Assembly: GCA_944323155.1 (NCBI GenBank) | Contig: CALURL010000013.1 | Location: 1 to 53,667 of the forward strand | Source: Candidatus Gastranaerophilales bacterium | GTDB lineage: Bacteria; Cyanobacteriota; Vampirovibrionia; Gastranaerophilales; Gastranaerophilaceae | DNA length: 53,667 nucleotides | Direction of reading: 5' to 3' | Part shown: piece after piece, positions 1-8,775 of the stretch | Layout of the letters: each line of letters starts with the position of its first letter | Numbering within the stretch: position 1 is the stretch's first letter | Made by a program: the position numbers and the translations under genes | The notes under the pieces: model-generated | The model's database searches: none | What the model was told of the DNA's origin: nothing | The model's input: the letters and a program-made list of their open reading frames with translations, nothing else

Positions 1-4
1 AAAA

Positions 5-76
5 AGCCGGCAATAGGAATCGAACCTACAACCTACGGTTTACAAAACCGTTGCTCTACCGTTGAGCTATGCCGGC
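5..76 (-). tRNA. tRNA-Thr (anticodon UGU)
   Basis: On the minus strand the 72 bases fold as a cloverleaf. The 7-bp acceptor stem begins GCCGGCA and closes with TGCCGGC plus discriminator T. The D-arm is AGCTCAACGGTAGAGC, the anticodon loop TTTGTAA has anticodon TGT, and the T-arm contains GGTTCGATTCC. UGU reads ACA and other Thr codons. CCA is not encoded. Confidence 0.95.
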
Positions 77-179
77 TGACTCTTTTTATTTTATTAAGAA
101 CAAATTTAAAAGTCAAGCATTTTTTTTGAATTATAATTAATTATAAAAGAGTAAAATTTTATATATGAAAGGATTTAAT

Positions 180-521
180 ATGATTAGAGCTGTTATGCCA
201 ATAATTTTGCTTATAATATCTAATGTGTTTATGACTTTTGCTTGGTATGGGCATTTAAGATTTCGTTCATCTGCTTTGTGGGCGGTTATACTCGTAAGCT
301 GGGGAATTGCTTTTTTTGAATATTGTTTTCAGGTGCCTGCTAATAGAATTGGATACGGAACTTATAATGCTGCACAGCTTAAAACTATTCAAGAAGTTAT
401 TACACTTGTTGTGTTCAGTTTCTTTTCTGTTTTTTATTTGAAAGAACAATTTAAATGGAACTATCTTGTTGGATTTGTTTTTATAATTCTTGCAGTATTT
501 TTTATCTTTAAAAAGTGGTAA
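180..521 (+). CDS. DUF486 (DMT-like) small membrane protein
   Basis: A 113-residue integral membrane protein with about four hydrophobic helices, roughly residues 3-22, 33-50, 70-90 and 94-112. The order and motifs (MIRAVMPIILL at the start, FMTFAWYGH, then YCFQVPANRIG) fit the DUF486 family of small drug/metabolite-transporter-like proteins. Its substrate is unknown. An in-frame ATG lies at 165, but AAAGGA at 168-173 is well spaced for the ATG at 180, and the family usually starts with the equivalent of MIRA, so I choose 180. The gene stands alone between tRNA-Thr and a convergent glycosyltransferase that ends five bases downstream. Confidence 0.85.
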   Translation: MIRAVMPIILLIISNVFMTFAWYGHLRFRSSALWAVILVSWGIAFFEYCFQVPANRIGYGTYNAAQLKTIQEVITLVVFSFFSVFYLKEQFKWNYLVGFVFIILAVFFIFKKW

Positions 522-526
522 TTCTA

Positions 527-1972
527 TTAAAGTTTTAATTTTAGAATATATGAACCATTGATTTCTTGTTCTTGGATTATATATTTATTAATACTCCATT
601 CTTTTAAATACTTAATATCCGGCTGCTTTGAATATACATATGGAAAATAGAACCAATAAGTGTATCCATGTGGAAGCTGGTTAAATATATTAAAATAATC
701 TTCTTTTTTAGCATTTGTTGTATTAATTTGGACATATCTTGCTGGATAAAAATTTAAATAACGGCTGTAGAATTCAAATTCGGAAGCTGAAGCTATATTA
801 TATGCTAAAATATTATTTTGTTTAAAATCGTTTTTTATTATTTCTAAAGTCGTTTTAGCGTTTTCTTGTTTATATGATGAAGTATTTAATAGAGTTTTTA
901 TATATTGGTGATTATAGCCTGAAAAATAAATAATGAATGATATGATTATTATTCCTGAATAAAATATTCTTTTTGGAGAAATTTTTTCAAGAGGAATTAA
1001 ACAAATCAGGAGAACAATCGGTATTAAATATAAGCTTGTTCTTTGCATAAGAGGATATAATTTTAATAATGACATTATAATTGCTGTTAAAATTGTGTAT
1101 GAGAAAAGATTGGAATAATTATCCCTCTTTTTTATTGCATAAATTAATCCTAATACAAATAAAATAAGTGCAAACAATAATTTGTTGTTTGGATAAAAAT
1201 AATAGTCGAAGTTTAATTTCAGAGTCTTTAACCAACTAATTGGGGTTAGTTGTAAAAATTTTTCATCCCAAAATCCCATGTCCATTTGTGAAGCATGAGT
1301 CTGTGCTGCAATATTTATATAAAAACTAGAATATACGATTATTTGGAATATAAGTACAGCTATTAGTTGATTTTTAATTTTTGACCTATATCTAAAAATT
1401 TGTATTAATAGATATGGTATAATAATAAATATTGCCGGGAAGGCTGTTAAAGGTAAAAATGCGAGAAAAATTCCAAGCAGTATACTTCTTTTTATGCTAA
1501 GCTTTTTTATTTCTATTTCAGATAGTATTAGGGTAGTTATTATTATTAATAAAGTATCTGTAGAATACTGTTTAAATTCCTGACAGTAATATATTAATTG
1601 GTAATTTATTGCAAATAGTAAATTAGCAATTAGTATAACCCATATATTAGAAATAAATCTTCTTGATAGAATATAAAAAGCTGGTATTGATAAAATTCCG
1701 GATAGTAACGGAATAAATCTTAAAGTATATTCATTTATCCCAAAAATATTTGTTATAATTTTGGTTGCTATCATAAATAGAGGCGGTGCTGCTTGAGTAT
1801 AATTTAGCGGTTTAAAATATGCAAATATATTGTTATTATCAAATATATTAAGTGCAAGTGAACATTCATCATGCCATAAAGGTCTTCCTGCAACAAAAGC
1901 TTTTATTCTAAGTGCCAACCCTGCAAAACAAATTATCCCCAGTAATATATAATAAACATACTTTTTATTCAT
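527..1972 (-). CDS. GT39/ArnT-type membrane glycosyltransferase
   Basis: A 481-residue polytopic membrane protein with about ten or more hydrophobic segments and a soluble C-terminal tail. After the first helix (about 6-24) comes a periplasmic loop with HDE (D35, E36). This acidic pair is the signature of GT-C fold enzymes such as the GT39 protein mannosyltransferases and ArnT, which take sugar from polyprenyl-phosphate carriers on the outer face of the inner membrane. The target (protein, lipid A or wall polymer) cannot be told. The start is supported by AGGGAT upstream of the ATG. It is a single gene, read toward the DUF486 gene. Confidence 0.8.
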   Translation of the reverse strand: MNKKYVYYILLGIICFAGLALRIKAFVAGRPLWHDECSLALNIFDNNNIFAYFKPLNYTQAAPPLFMIATKIITNIFGINEYTLRFIPLLSGILSIPAFYILSRRFISNIWVILIANLLFAINYQLIYYCQEFKQYSTDTLLIIITTLILSEIEIKKLSIKRSILLGIFLAFLPLTAFPAIFIIIPYLLIQIFRYRSKIKNQLIAVLIFQIIVYSSFYINIAAQTHASQMDMGFWDEKFLQLTPISWLKTLKLNFDYYFYPNNKLLFALILFVLGLIYAIKKRDNYSNLFSYTILTAIIMSLLKLYPLMQRTSLYLIPIVLLICLIPLEKISPKRIFYSGIIIISFIIYFSGYNHQYIKTLLNTSSYKQENAKTTLEIIKNDFKQNNILAYNIASASEFEFYSRYLNFYPARYVQINTTNAKKEDYFNIFNQLPHGYTYWFYFPYVYSKQPDIKYLKEWSINKYIIQEQEINGSYILKLKL

Positions 1973-2027
1973 GATTTTGAATCCCTAATCTTATTTATAA
2001 AAATAAACACCAGCTCTAGATACAGAA

Positions 2028-2041
2028 CGGGAGACGAGGCT
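2028..2041. repeat. 14-bp direct repeat of the tRNA-Gly 3' end
   Basis: CGGGAGACGAGGCT here is identical to 2214-2227, which is the 3' acceptor/T-arm part of tRNA-Gly. Both copies lie in the same orientation, 186 bases apart. Duplicated tRNA 3' ends are typical products of tyrosine-recombinase integration. No integrase is present, so this would at most be a scar. Confidence 0.5.
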
Positions 2042-2175
2042 GTCTTGACCTGCTCACGTAAACGGTGCTATGGAGTTTCTTTTCACAACTTCACTTGGCT
2101 CAAAGAAAGCGCCTTCGCCCTCTGTTCGCAGATTGTTCGAACTAAAATTAGTTCTCGCCTATGTCATCCATTAAA

Positions 2176-2209
2176 TTAAAAAGGATTGGAAAAATCCAAT
2201 CCTTTTTAA
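2176..2209. terminator. Bidirectional Rho-independent terminator
   Basis: A perfect 15-base inverted repeat (arms TTAAAAAGGATTGGA and its complement) around a four-base AAAA loop. It has T-rich flanks on both strands. It lies three bases beyond tRNA-Gly and should end its transcript. Confidence 0.8.
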
Positions 2210-2211
2210 TT

Positions 2212-2283
2212 AGCGGGAGACGAGGCTCGAACTCGCGACATCCTCCTTGGCAAGGAGGCATTCTACCACTGAATTACCCCCGC
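2212..2283 (-). tRNA. tRNA-Gly (anticodon GCC)
   Basis: A 72-base minus-strand cloverleaf. The acceptor GCGGGGG pairs with CTCCCGC (one G-U), the discriminator is T, the D-arm is ATTCAGTGGTAGAAT, and the anticodon stem-loop CTCCTTGCCAAGGAG carries GCC. The T-arm has GTTCGAGCC. CCA is not encoded. Confidence 0.95.
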
Positions 2284-2336
2284 ATTCGGTACTTTTTTAT
2301 TATTACATGAAGAATTTTTTTTTGCAAGTGCTTTTT

Positions 2337-2771
2337 TTATATTTTACGTTTTTTTATTAGTTTTGTTAATTTATTCATTATGATAATGAAGCTGTTACTG
2401 TTAGTCTTTGTACTTTTTTGCTCAGGGATAGAGCTATCTATTTTATTTGGAATACAGCAATCTATTATAAATTTCCAGTGTTTAAGGCTATCAACATGCT
2501 CGTCTATAAGTTTAGTTATTTCCTTTAGGCGGCTTGAAGTAGAAGCTTCTTTATAATGCTCACTTTGTCCATTGTGTTTAAGTTGATGTTTATATTCTGT
2601 TGATATTTTGAAAAAATCTTCATTATAACTAATATAGTGCGTCATGTTTTGGTTGCCGCAATTATATTTCAATTTCTTTATCTGAGATTTAAGTTTATAA
2701 AATTTATTATAAGATTTTGTATCTAAAAAAATTATTTTTGCGTTGGAATTTAGAGGTCGAGTTTTTAGCAT
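2337..2771 (-). CDS. Hypothetical protein coupled to dnaE
   Basis: A 144-residue, Lys-rich and mostly hydrophilic protein with no domain I recognise and no signal peptide or membrane segment. Its ATG overlaps the end of dnaE (shared ATGCTAA), the arrangement of translational coupling, so it is probably translated from the dnaE mRNA. Asn, Ser and Lys are abundant and the C-terminus is strongly basic (KLTKLIKKRKI). That could suit nucleic-acid binding, but this is speculation. It could also be a poorly conserved lineage-specific gene. Confidence 0.55.
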   Translation of the reverse strand: MLKTRPLNSNAKIIFLDTKSYNKFYKLKSQIKKLKYNCGNQNMTHYISYNEDFFKISTEYKHQLKHNGQSEHYKEASTSSRLKEITKLIDEHVDSLKHWKFIIDCCIPNKIDSSIPEQKSTKTNSNSFIIIMNKLTKLIKKRKI

Positions 2772-5700
2772 GCAATTTTGTCTTCAGCCTCTTCCTCTTT
2801 GCTATCCATTGAGCGGATACTTATATCTATACGCTCAGGAAATGCCTTGTTTAGACGATTAATTAATTCATTTGTTGTATCAACCCAGAAAAGTGATGAG
2901 GTTAAAATCTTAACTTCTTTATCAAAGTCTTGAATTTTGAAAGTAACCGGATCTGACCCCGGGTGCTGGCATAAAAGATTTTTTAAAAGAACGATTTCTT
3001 CAAACTTAAAATCATCTTTTAGGTTTATAGTTAAAATATTTGAGTTATCAACAGTTTTCACAGTATCAACAATAATTGAAGGCGGTTCATCGTCGCTGCG
3101 TCTGTTAACCCGTCCTGACACTATTATTCGCTGCTCGTTTTGCAAATAGTCTCCGTATTCTGCAATTTTATGATTGAAGGCTATTACATCAATTCTTCCT
3201 GTTAAATCTTCAACAGTTACAAATCTAATGAATTTAGTTGGATCTTTTTTTGTTGGAATCTGTCTTGTTGCAGTTACCAAGCCGCATATTGTAACTATTT
3301 TATCATTTGGAAGTTCAGGAATTTCTGTAATTTTGTGTGTCATTAAGAAAGGTAATTTGTCTCTTATTGTAGAGAGTGGGTGGCTGGTTACGTAGAAGCC
3401 AAGAAATTCTTTTTCAAAATTTTGTAATGTTCTGTCATCATATTCTTCATCGCTGCCTGAGAGTTGAAATTTTGCTTCTTCTATTGCGGATGTGTCGCCA
3501 AGCATGTCAAATAAGCTGCCTTGACCGGATTCTTTTGCTTTTGATTCTTTGGAAGCTGTTGCTGTAATATATTCAATATTGTCCATTAACTGCTTTCTGC
3601 TTTTTTCAATTGATGAGAATGCTCCTGCTTTTATCAAGCCTTCAAGAGTCTTTTTGTTTGAACATTTTGTATCAAGTCGTTTGATATAGTCATAGATTGA
3701 TTTGTAATCTCCATTCTCTTCACGTTCTTTTATAATCTCATCTATAACGCCTTCTCCAACTTGTTTTATTGAAGCTAGCCCAAAGCGAATATTTTTCCCA
3801 TCCGGCGCATATTCAAGATATGATTTGTTTATGTCCGGTGGCAAAACTTTAATTCCATATTTTAAAGCTTCTTCTATATATGCCTGAGTTTTTTCTTGGT
3901 CGCCGGCAACACTTGATAAAAGTGCAGAAAGATATTCAACAGGATAGTGGCATTTTAAGTATGCTGTCTGATATGCTACAAAGGCATAAGCCGAAGAGTG
4001 AGCACGGTTAAAGCAGTATTGTGCAAAATTCTCGATTTTTTCAAACAAATCTTCTGCATCTTCTTTTCTCATGCCATATTTTGCAGAACCCTCTACAAGT
4101 TTTCCTTTTTGGGCAGCCATAGCTTCAGGGTCTTTGTGCCCCATCATTCTTCGCACCTGGTCAGCTTGGCCAAGAGAATAATCTGCCATAACCTGAAAGA
4201 TTTGCATAATCTGTTCTTGATAAACCATTGTTCCATATGTATCTTTCAGTATCGGTTCAAGTCTCGGGTGTGCGTATGTAATAGCCTGACGTCCGTGTTT
4301 TCTTTCTACGAAATCATCAACCATGCCGGAACCTAAAGGACCTGGTCTGAAAAGTGCGACAAGAGCGCCTAAATCTTCAAAAACGTCTGGTTTTAATTTC
4401 TTTACAAGGTTTGTCATCCCCTGCGATTCAAGCTGGAAGACGCCTACTGTTTCGCCTTTTACAAGCATATCATATGTAGGTTTATCATCAAGCGGTATAT
4501 GGTTTATGTCGACATCAATGCCTTGACATTTTTTTACAAGCTTACAGGTTTTATGTATCATTGTAAGGTTACGCAATCCAAGAAAGTCCATTTTTAGAAG
4601 TTTCATTTTTTCTAGAATTTCTCTATGGTATTGCGTAATAATAATTCCGTCTTTAGAAGGCTGCACCGGCACGATTTGGTCAAGCGGTTTATAGGATATA
4701 ATTACACCTGCGGCGTGCATGCCTATTCCACATTTAACACCTTCTACGCATTTTGCTGTATCTATTGTTCGTCTAATTTCTTCATCAGTATCATAAAGGG
4801 CTTTTAATTCAGAGCCTTCAATCATTGATTTTTCAATTGTATCTTCGCATATCAAAGATGCTGTTTTATTGCTTTTAGCATATTCCATGCCAAAAACTCT
4901 TGCAACACTTTTAAATGCGTTTCTTGGAGCAAGTGTGTTGAATGTTATAATTTGACAAACCTTATCTGCACCATATTTTTCTACGACATAATCTATAACT
5001 TCGCCGCGTTTTTCAATGCAGAAGTCTGTATCAATATCAGGCATACTGAAACGTTCAGGGTTCAAAAACCTTTCAAACAACAGATGGTGGCGTATAGGGT
5101 CAAGATCTGTAATGTCAAGGGCATATGCAACTACTGAACCTGCTGCAGAGCCTCTACCCGGGCCTACCGGAATATCATGAGTTTTTGCATAATGAATAAA
5201 ATCCCAGGTTATTAGGAAGTATGCTGAAAACCCCATTTTTTCAATGATACCAAGTTCATATTGAACACGCTCTTTTAGTTCCGGTGTTATGTTGTTGTTA
5301 TATTTCCTTTTTAACCCTTCCATGACAAGTTCTTCTAGATAAGATTCATTTGTATGGTTAGGAGGAACTTTAAAATCAGGAAGCGGGGCTTCCCATTTTA
5401 TCGTAACATGGCATTTATCTGCTATATCAACTGTGTTTTTTATACATTCGTCAAATGTTTCAGAATCCATCCATTTAAAAGCATCACGGAGTTCTGAAAC
5501 TGTTTTTACATAGAATTCATTATTCGGGAAATGAAATCTGTGTTCTTCGCTTTTTAAAGACTGAGTTTGCATGCAAAGTAAAGTATCATGCCAATCCGCA
5601 TCTTCTTTTTTAAGATAATGCGAGTCATTTGTGATAATCATTTTTATATCAAGTTCTTTAGCTATTCTAATCAAGTCCGGATTTGTTCGTTTTTGATCGT

Positions 5701-6244
5701 CAAGCCCGTGGTCTTGCAGCTCGATATAATAATCATCTTTAAATAAATCTTTATATTTTTTTGCAACAGCCTTTGCACCTTCGTAATCATTTTTTAATAG
5801 ATTTTGTAAAACTTCTCCCCCTAAGCAAGCAGAGCTGCATATTAAACCTTCATGGTATTTTTCAAGCATTTCAAAGTTTATTCTCGGTTTCATATAAAAA
5901 CCTTTGCATGCCGCATCTGAGGCAAGTTTTACCAAATTCATGTAGCCTGTATTATTTTTTGCAAGCAGGATAAGGTGGTACCTTGGATTATTATTTGGAT
6001 CTCTTTCTGATATATCACCATTGTGAACGTAAAATTCGCACCCAATAATTGGTTTTATTCCGGCACTTTTGGCTTCAAGGTATAAATCCATTGCACCATA
6101 CATTACTCCGTGATCTGTTACAGCAACTGCCGGCATGTTATTCTCTTTGGCAAACTGGCATAGTGCTTTTAGTTTTATTGCTCCGTCAAGTAATGAGAAT
6201 TCACTATGTAAATGAAGTGGTACAAATTGTGTATTTTTATCCAT
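2765..6244 (-). CDS. dnaE: DNA polymerase III subunit alpha
   Basis: The replicative polymerase catalytic subunit, 1159 residues, the usual DnaE size. In order it has: an N-terminal PHP domain (LHLHSEFS, H11/H13); the pol III palm with PDIDTDF near residue 402, carrying two catalytic aspartates, and KMDFLGLRNLT, carrying the third; the fingers/thumb; a helix-hairpin-helix region; and a C-terminal OB-fold (near residues 990-1070). There is no inserted 3'-5' exonuclease, so this is DnaE and not PolC, and proofreading would come from a separate DnaQ. The gene has no Shine-Dalgarno. An extended -10 box lies six bases before ATG, so the mRNA is probably leaderless. A small gene is coupled at its 3' end. 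Confidence 0.97.
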   Translation of the reverse strand: MDKNTQFVPLHLHSEFSLLDGAIKLKALCQFAKENNMPAVAVTDHGVMYGAMDLYLEAKSAGIKPIIGCEFYVHNGDISERDPNNNPRYHLILLAKNNTGYMNLVKLASDAACKGFYMKPRINFEMLEKYHEGLICSSACLGGEVLQNLLKNDYEGAKAVAKKYKDLFKDDYYIELQDHGLDDQKRTNPDLIRIAKELDIKMIITNDSHYLKKEDADWHDTLLCMQTQSLKSEEHRFHFPNNEFYVKTVSELRDAFKWMDSETFDECIKNTVDIADKCHVTIKWEAPLPDFKVPPNHTNESYLEELVMEGLKRKYNNNITPELKERVQYELGIIEKMGFSAYFLITWDFIHYAKTHDIPVGPGRGSAAGSVVAYALDITDLDPIRHHLLFERFLNPERFSMPDIDTDFCIEKRGEVIDYVVEKYGADKVCQIITFNTLAPRNAFKSVARVFGMEYAKSNKTASLICEDTIEKSMIEGSELKALYDTDEEIRRTIDTAKCVEGVKCGIGMHAAGVIISYKPLDQIVPVQPSKDGIIITQYHREILEKMKLLKMDFLGLRNLTMIHKTCKLVKKCQGIDVDINHIPLDDKPTYDMLVKGETVGVFQLESQGMTNLVKKLKPDVFEDLGALVALFRPGPLGSGMVDDFVERKHGRQAITYAHPRLEPILKDTYGTMVYQEQIMQIFQVMADYSLGQADQVRRMMGHKDPEAMAAQKGKLVEGSAKYGMRKEDAEDLFEKIENFAQYCFNRAHSSAYAFVAYQTAYLKCHYPVEYLSALLSSVAGDQEKTQAYIEEALKYGIKVLPPDINKSYLEYAPDGKNIRFGLASIKQVGEGVIDEIIKEREENGDYKSIYDYIKRLDTKCSNKKTLEGLIKAGAFSSIEKSRKQLMDNIEYITATASKESKAKESGQGSLFDMLGDTSAIEEAKFQLSGSDEEYDDRTLQNFEKEFLGFYVTSHPLSTIRDKLPFLMTHKITEIPELPNDKIVTICGLVTATRQIPTKKDPTKFIRFVTVEDLTGRIDVIAFNHKIAEYGDYLQNEQRIIVSGRVNRRSDDEPPSIIVDTVKTVDNSNILTINLKDDFKFEEIVLLKNLLCQHPGSDPVTFKIQDFDKEVKILTSSLFWVDTTNELINRLNKAFPERIDISIRSMDSKEEEAEDKIAC

Positions 6245-6250
6245 AATTTT

Positions 6251-6259
6251 ATCGTAGCA
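6251..6259 (-). promoter_or_regulatory. Extended -10 box for leaderless dnaE
   Basis: Minus strand TGC-TACGAT, followed by AAAATT and then the dnaE ATG. The six-base gap puts the expected transcription start on or next to the A of ATG. No Shine-Dalgarno is visible. Confidence 0.55.
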
Positions 6260-6292
6260 TACTGATATGAAAAAAACTTTTATTGTTAAATT

Positions 6293-7216
6293 TTATTTAT
6301 AATTCTCAAGAGTTTTATTTATTAATTCCAGCATACGTTCTTTTATAAATTTTGGATAAAGTATTACACAAGAATTTCCATATCTCATTAATCTTCTTAA
6401 TAGAAGATCCTGGTCTTCATTTTTGTTAACAACAATAATGTCTCCGTTTGGTTCAAATTTTTCAATGCGTTCCCATTCTCGCAGTTTATAGTTTTGCGCT
6501 AGTCTATTCTTTAGTTTAAACGTTATTGTTGTAGTTGTTATTTGGTTATTGTTAGTGCTTGGAAGCTGATTAATACTTTTAATATTATCAATTGGAATTT
6601 CTACAATACGTCCTTCATTTTGAATATTAACACAGATGCATATTTTTCGTTTCTGGTATTTAAGTTCTACAGGAGAGCATATAATATGGTTAAGTTTTCC
6701 TTTTATGTCAGTGTATGTTATTTCCAGTTTGTGATTTTGCTGGCAATATTCTTCGCATTGCTTGATTTGTTCTTTAAGTTCGCTAAAATTAAAGGTATAA
6801 TCCAAATTTTGTGTTGAATTTATAGCTTTTGCTGTTGCCTGAGTTTCTTCGCTAAATCGTATTTCAAGATTTTTTATGAAGGTTTCAATATTTTTTTTGT
6901 GTTTTCCGTTTGGAAGTAATTCCAGAGCGTTTTTTATAATATTTAAACTTGTTAAATCATCTGCATTCAAATTAATTTTATATGGAGAGCTTAACAAATA
7001 ATATTTATTTTGCTTTTTCTGAACTTTAATCCCAAATATTTTAAGAGTATTAAGATATTTATTCAGGGCAACATGCGGATTTGATTTCCCTTCAGTTGTT
7101 TCGTCAGAGAATATATCAAGAACAACATTAAAATCAACAGGCCCTTGTGTTAATAATTTTAAGAATTGAAACATCTTCAAGCAGGAATCATTATATTTTG
7201 AACTCATTCTAGTCAT
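6293..7216 (-). CDS. WYL-like transcriptional regulator, second of a pair
   Basis: A 307-residue cytosolic protein. The N-terminal ~85 residues look like a winged-helix DNA-binding region. The middle (about 165-215) matches the WYL-domain layout (LEITYTD, then SPVELKYQKRKICICVNI), but the WYL tripeptide itself is not conserved. The C-terminus (about 265-305, LLRRLMRYGNSCVILYP) resembles the WCX extension found after WYL domains. WYL regulators sense nucleic acids or other ligands; PafB/PafC are the known tandem pair. The start overlaps the end of the upstream paralogue by eight bases, so the two are probably made together and may form a heterodimer. The target is unknown. Confidence 0.7.
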   Translation of the reverse strand: MTRMSSKYNDSCLKMFQFLKLLTQGPVDFNVVLDIFSDETTEGKSNPHVALNKYLNTLKIFGIKVQKKQNKYYLLSSPYKINLNADDLTSLNIIKNALELLPNGKHKKNIETFIKNLEIRFSEETQATAKAINSTQNLDYTFNFSELKEQIKQCEEYCQQNHKLEITYTDIKGKLNHIICSPVELKYQKRKICICVNIQNEGRIVEIPIDNIKSINQLPSTNNNQITTTTITFKLKNRLAQNYKLREWERIEKFEPNGDIIVVNKNEDQDLLLRRLMRYGNSCVILYPKFIKERMLELINKTLENYK

Positions 7217-8147
7217 TGAAGTACCCCGCTTTCATGCTTTCAAGATAGGTTACAAAATCTTTCTTAAAGCTTTCTGGATAAAGTATAGTACATTCAGGGC
7301 CATATTCAAGAAGTCTCTGGCGGGTTAAAAATTCATTTGAGGATGTTATTTCAATAATAATATTATCTTTATTAGTTTGAATAATTTTCTCATTTTCACG
7401 AAGTTGAACGTTTTTAGGATTTGTTGTCAAAGCATATCCTACTTTTAATTCTTTTACCAGCGGTATTGTTTTAATTTCTTTAATTTCGACTATCTCATCA
7501 ATTCTTGAAACAAGAAAGCTGCCATATTGCATGTATTCAAAGCCTGTTCCATAAAGATATAGTTTGTTATTTGAAAATTCTAATTTGTCAGATATAATTT
7601 CTATATTTTTTTTGCCGGAATTTGGTGAATTGTATTTTATTACAATTTGTTCTTTTTTGTCACAGCATTCAAGAAGTTCTTTTATTAACTTGATATTTAT
7701 GTCTTTAAACACTGAAACTTTTTTATATGCATTTATGAATTTTTCATCTTTTATATATTGTGCAATTTTTTCAATGAATTCTTCAAAAAGGATAAGTTCT
7801 TGTATAGTTATACTTTTTGAGATATTTTTATATATTTTTAAAAGACTGTTTGTCTGTTCATCTGTAATAGATAATTCAAACGGGTGTGAAATAATTGAAT
7901 ATTTAGATACCTTGTTAATACGTTCTCTTTTTACCTGACATCCAGCCATTTTTAGAGAGGTAATATATACTCTAAAGGTATCAATAGAAATTTTTTCTTG
8001 AATATAAGGGTGATTTAGAAAATATTCACAGACTTCCTCGTATGATTTTGGCGATTCCATTAGTAATGAAAAAACAATCAATGCCTTAAAGCCAGTGAAT
8101 GACATCAGGTTATAGGTTACAGTATTAGTTTTTAAAAATTCTTTCAT
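7209..8147 (-). CDS. WYL-like transcriptional regulator, first of a pair
   Basis: A 312-residue paralogue of the downstream gene with the same plan: an N-terminal winged-helix-like part, a WYL-like middle (IVIKYNSPNSGKKN, about 168-182) and a C-terminal WCX-like segment (RQRLLEYGPECTILYPESFKK). The exact WYL motif is again absent. AGAGAAG shortly before ATG is an acceptable ribosome site. The tandem overlapping layout recalls pafBC of actinobacteria, which controls the DNA-damage response, but that function is only an analogy here. The gene reads away from the neighbouring prepilin locus, with about 630 bases between. Confidence 0.7.
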   Translation of the reverse strand: MKEFLKTNTVTYNLMSFTGFKALIVFSLLMESPKSYEEVCEYFLNHPYIQEKISIDTFRVYITSLKMAGCQVKRERINKVSKYSIISHPFELSITDEQTNSLLKIYKNISKSITIQELILFEEFIEKIAQYIKDEKFINAYKKVSVFKDINIKLIKELLECCDKKEQIVIKYNSPNSGKKNIEIISDKLEFSNNKLYLYGTGFEYMQYGSFLVSRIDEIVEIKEIKTIPLVKELKVGYALTTNPKNVQLRENEKIIQTNKDNIIIEITSSNEFLTRQRLLEYGPECTILYPESFKKDFVTYLESMKAGYFND

Positions 8148-8680
8148 AAACTTCTCTTTTACTCATTTTACTATAAAAATTTTAATTATGGAAATTTTGT
8201 TACAAATCGGAGCATGCTTTTACCATAATTTTTATTTGTCAATAAAAAATTTGTCAAAAATTTACTTAATTTCATTAAATTTGCTTCATTAAGATTTTAA
8301 AACATGAATTTTTCTTTAGAGAGAGAACGGGCATGGGCAATTGTAAAAAATAATTAATTTTTTTTTGCTTGTCAAGCTTTTAACTTAGGTTTACATTAAA
8401 GAAGTCGAAAGACAAATACGTGTTTAAAAAGCTTAATTTTAGAATTACGACTATCAGACAGAAGAGAAAAGATTAAAAGATTGGACAGATAGAAAAAGAG
8501 GTGATGGCAAAAGCAGTCCGACTAAAAATTGGAAGTTTATTATTAAGTTATTACGGTGCAACTGCAAAGAAGAAGATTAGGGATATTGTTTTATTAGTAG
8601 ATGGGTTGAGGTAGATTTTTTATTAAAGAATTACGTTGGAGAATTTGGGAAAAAGATAGTTGTAACGTAATTGAAAATAT
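8148..8680. other. Gene-poor region, possible decayed gene or small RNA
   Basis: Roughly 530 bases with no long open frame on either strand. The plus strand holds only two tiny frames, 8304-8357 (17 codons) and 8504-8614 (36 codons), and neither resembles a known protein. A good intrinsic terminator for plus-strand transcription closes the region at 8681-8705, which implies that something is or was transcribed rightward. Long T/A runs near 8170-8380 would suit promoters. I see no tRNA, riboswitch or repeat that I can name. Confidence 0.4.
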
Positions 8681-8705
8681 GCTTGCGCTTGCGCAAGCTT
8701 TTTTA
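8681..8705 (+). terminator. Rho-independent terminator with no gene upstream
   Basis: GCTTGCGC-TT-GCGCAAGC followed by seven T. The eight-base arms are perfect and the T-run is on the plus strand, so it ends rightward transcription from the gene-poor region and insulates the prepilin promoter just downstream. Confidence 0.75.
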
Positions 8706-8711
8706 TTAGGC

Positions 8712-8740
8712 TTGATAAATTGTTTTCAATCTTGTATATT
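8712..8740 (+). promoter_or_regulatory. Sigma70-type promoter of prepilin 1
   Basis: TTGATA (8712-8717), a 17-base spacer and TATATT (8735-8740). The predicted start near 8747 leaves a ~29-base leader with AAGGAGG at 8758-8764. Near-consensus, so strong transcription is expected. Confidence 0.7.
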
Positions 8741-8775
8741 ATACTTGTATAGAAATAAAGGAGGTTGTTTGTTAT

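Larger units (their letters stand above)
1973..2211. other. Intergenic region with a GC-richer block and no recognised gene
   Basis: About 240 bases between the glycosyltransferase start and tRNA-Gly. Positions 2020-2160 are visibly richer in G and C than their surroundings. They include a 14-base copy of the end of tRNA-Gly (2028-2041) and a short inverted repeat (GAACTAA/TTAGTTC, 2139-2154). On the minus strand a 34-codon open stretch ends at the TGA equivalent near 2057, but it has no start codon. I recognise no RNA family. It may be a remnant of an inserted element or a tRNA-associated repeat. Confidence 0.4.

Noticed and set aside
3998-4336. Plus-strand frames inside dnaE
   Set aside because: They are shadows of the dnaE coding frame, with no ribosome sites and Cys/Phe-rich products.
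8504-8614. 36-codon frame starting with GTGATG in the gene-poor region
   Set aside because: The purine-rich AGAGG touches the start codon too closely, the product resembles nothing and it is short enough to arise by chance.
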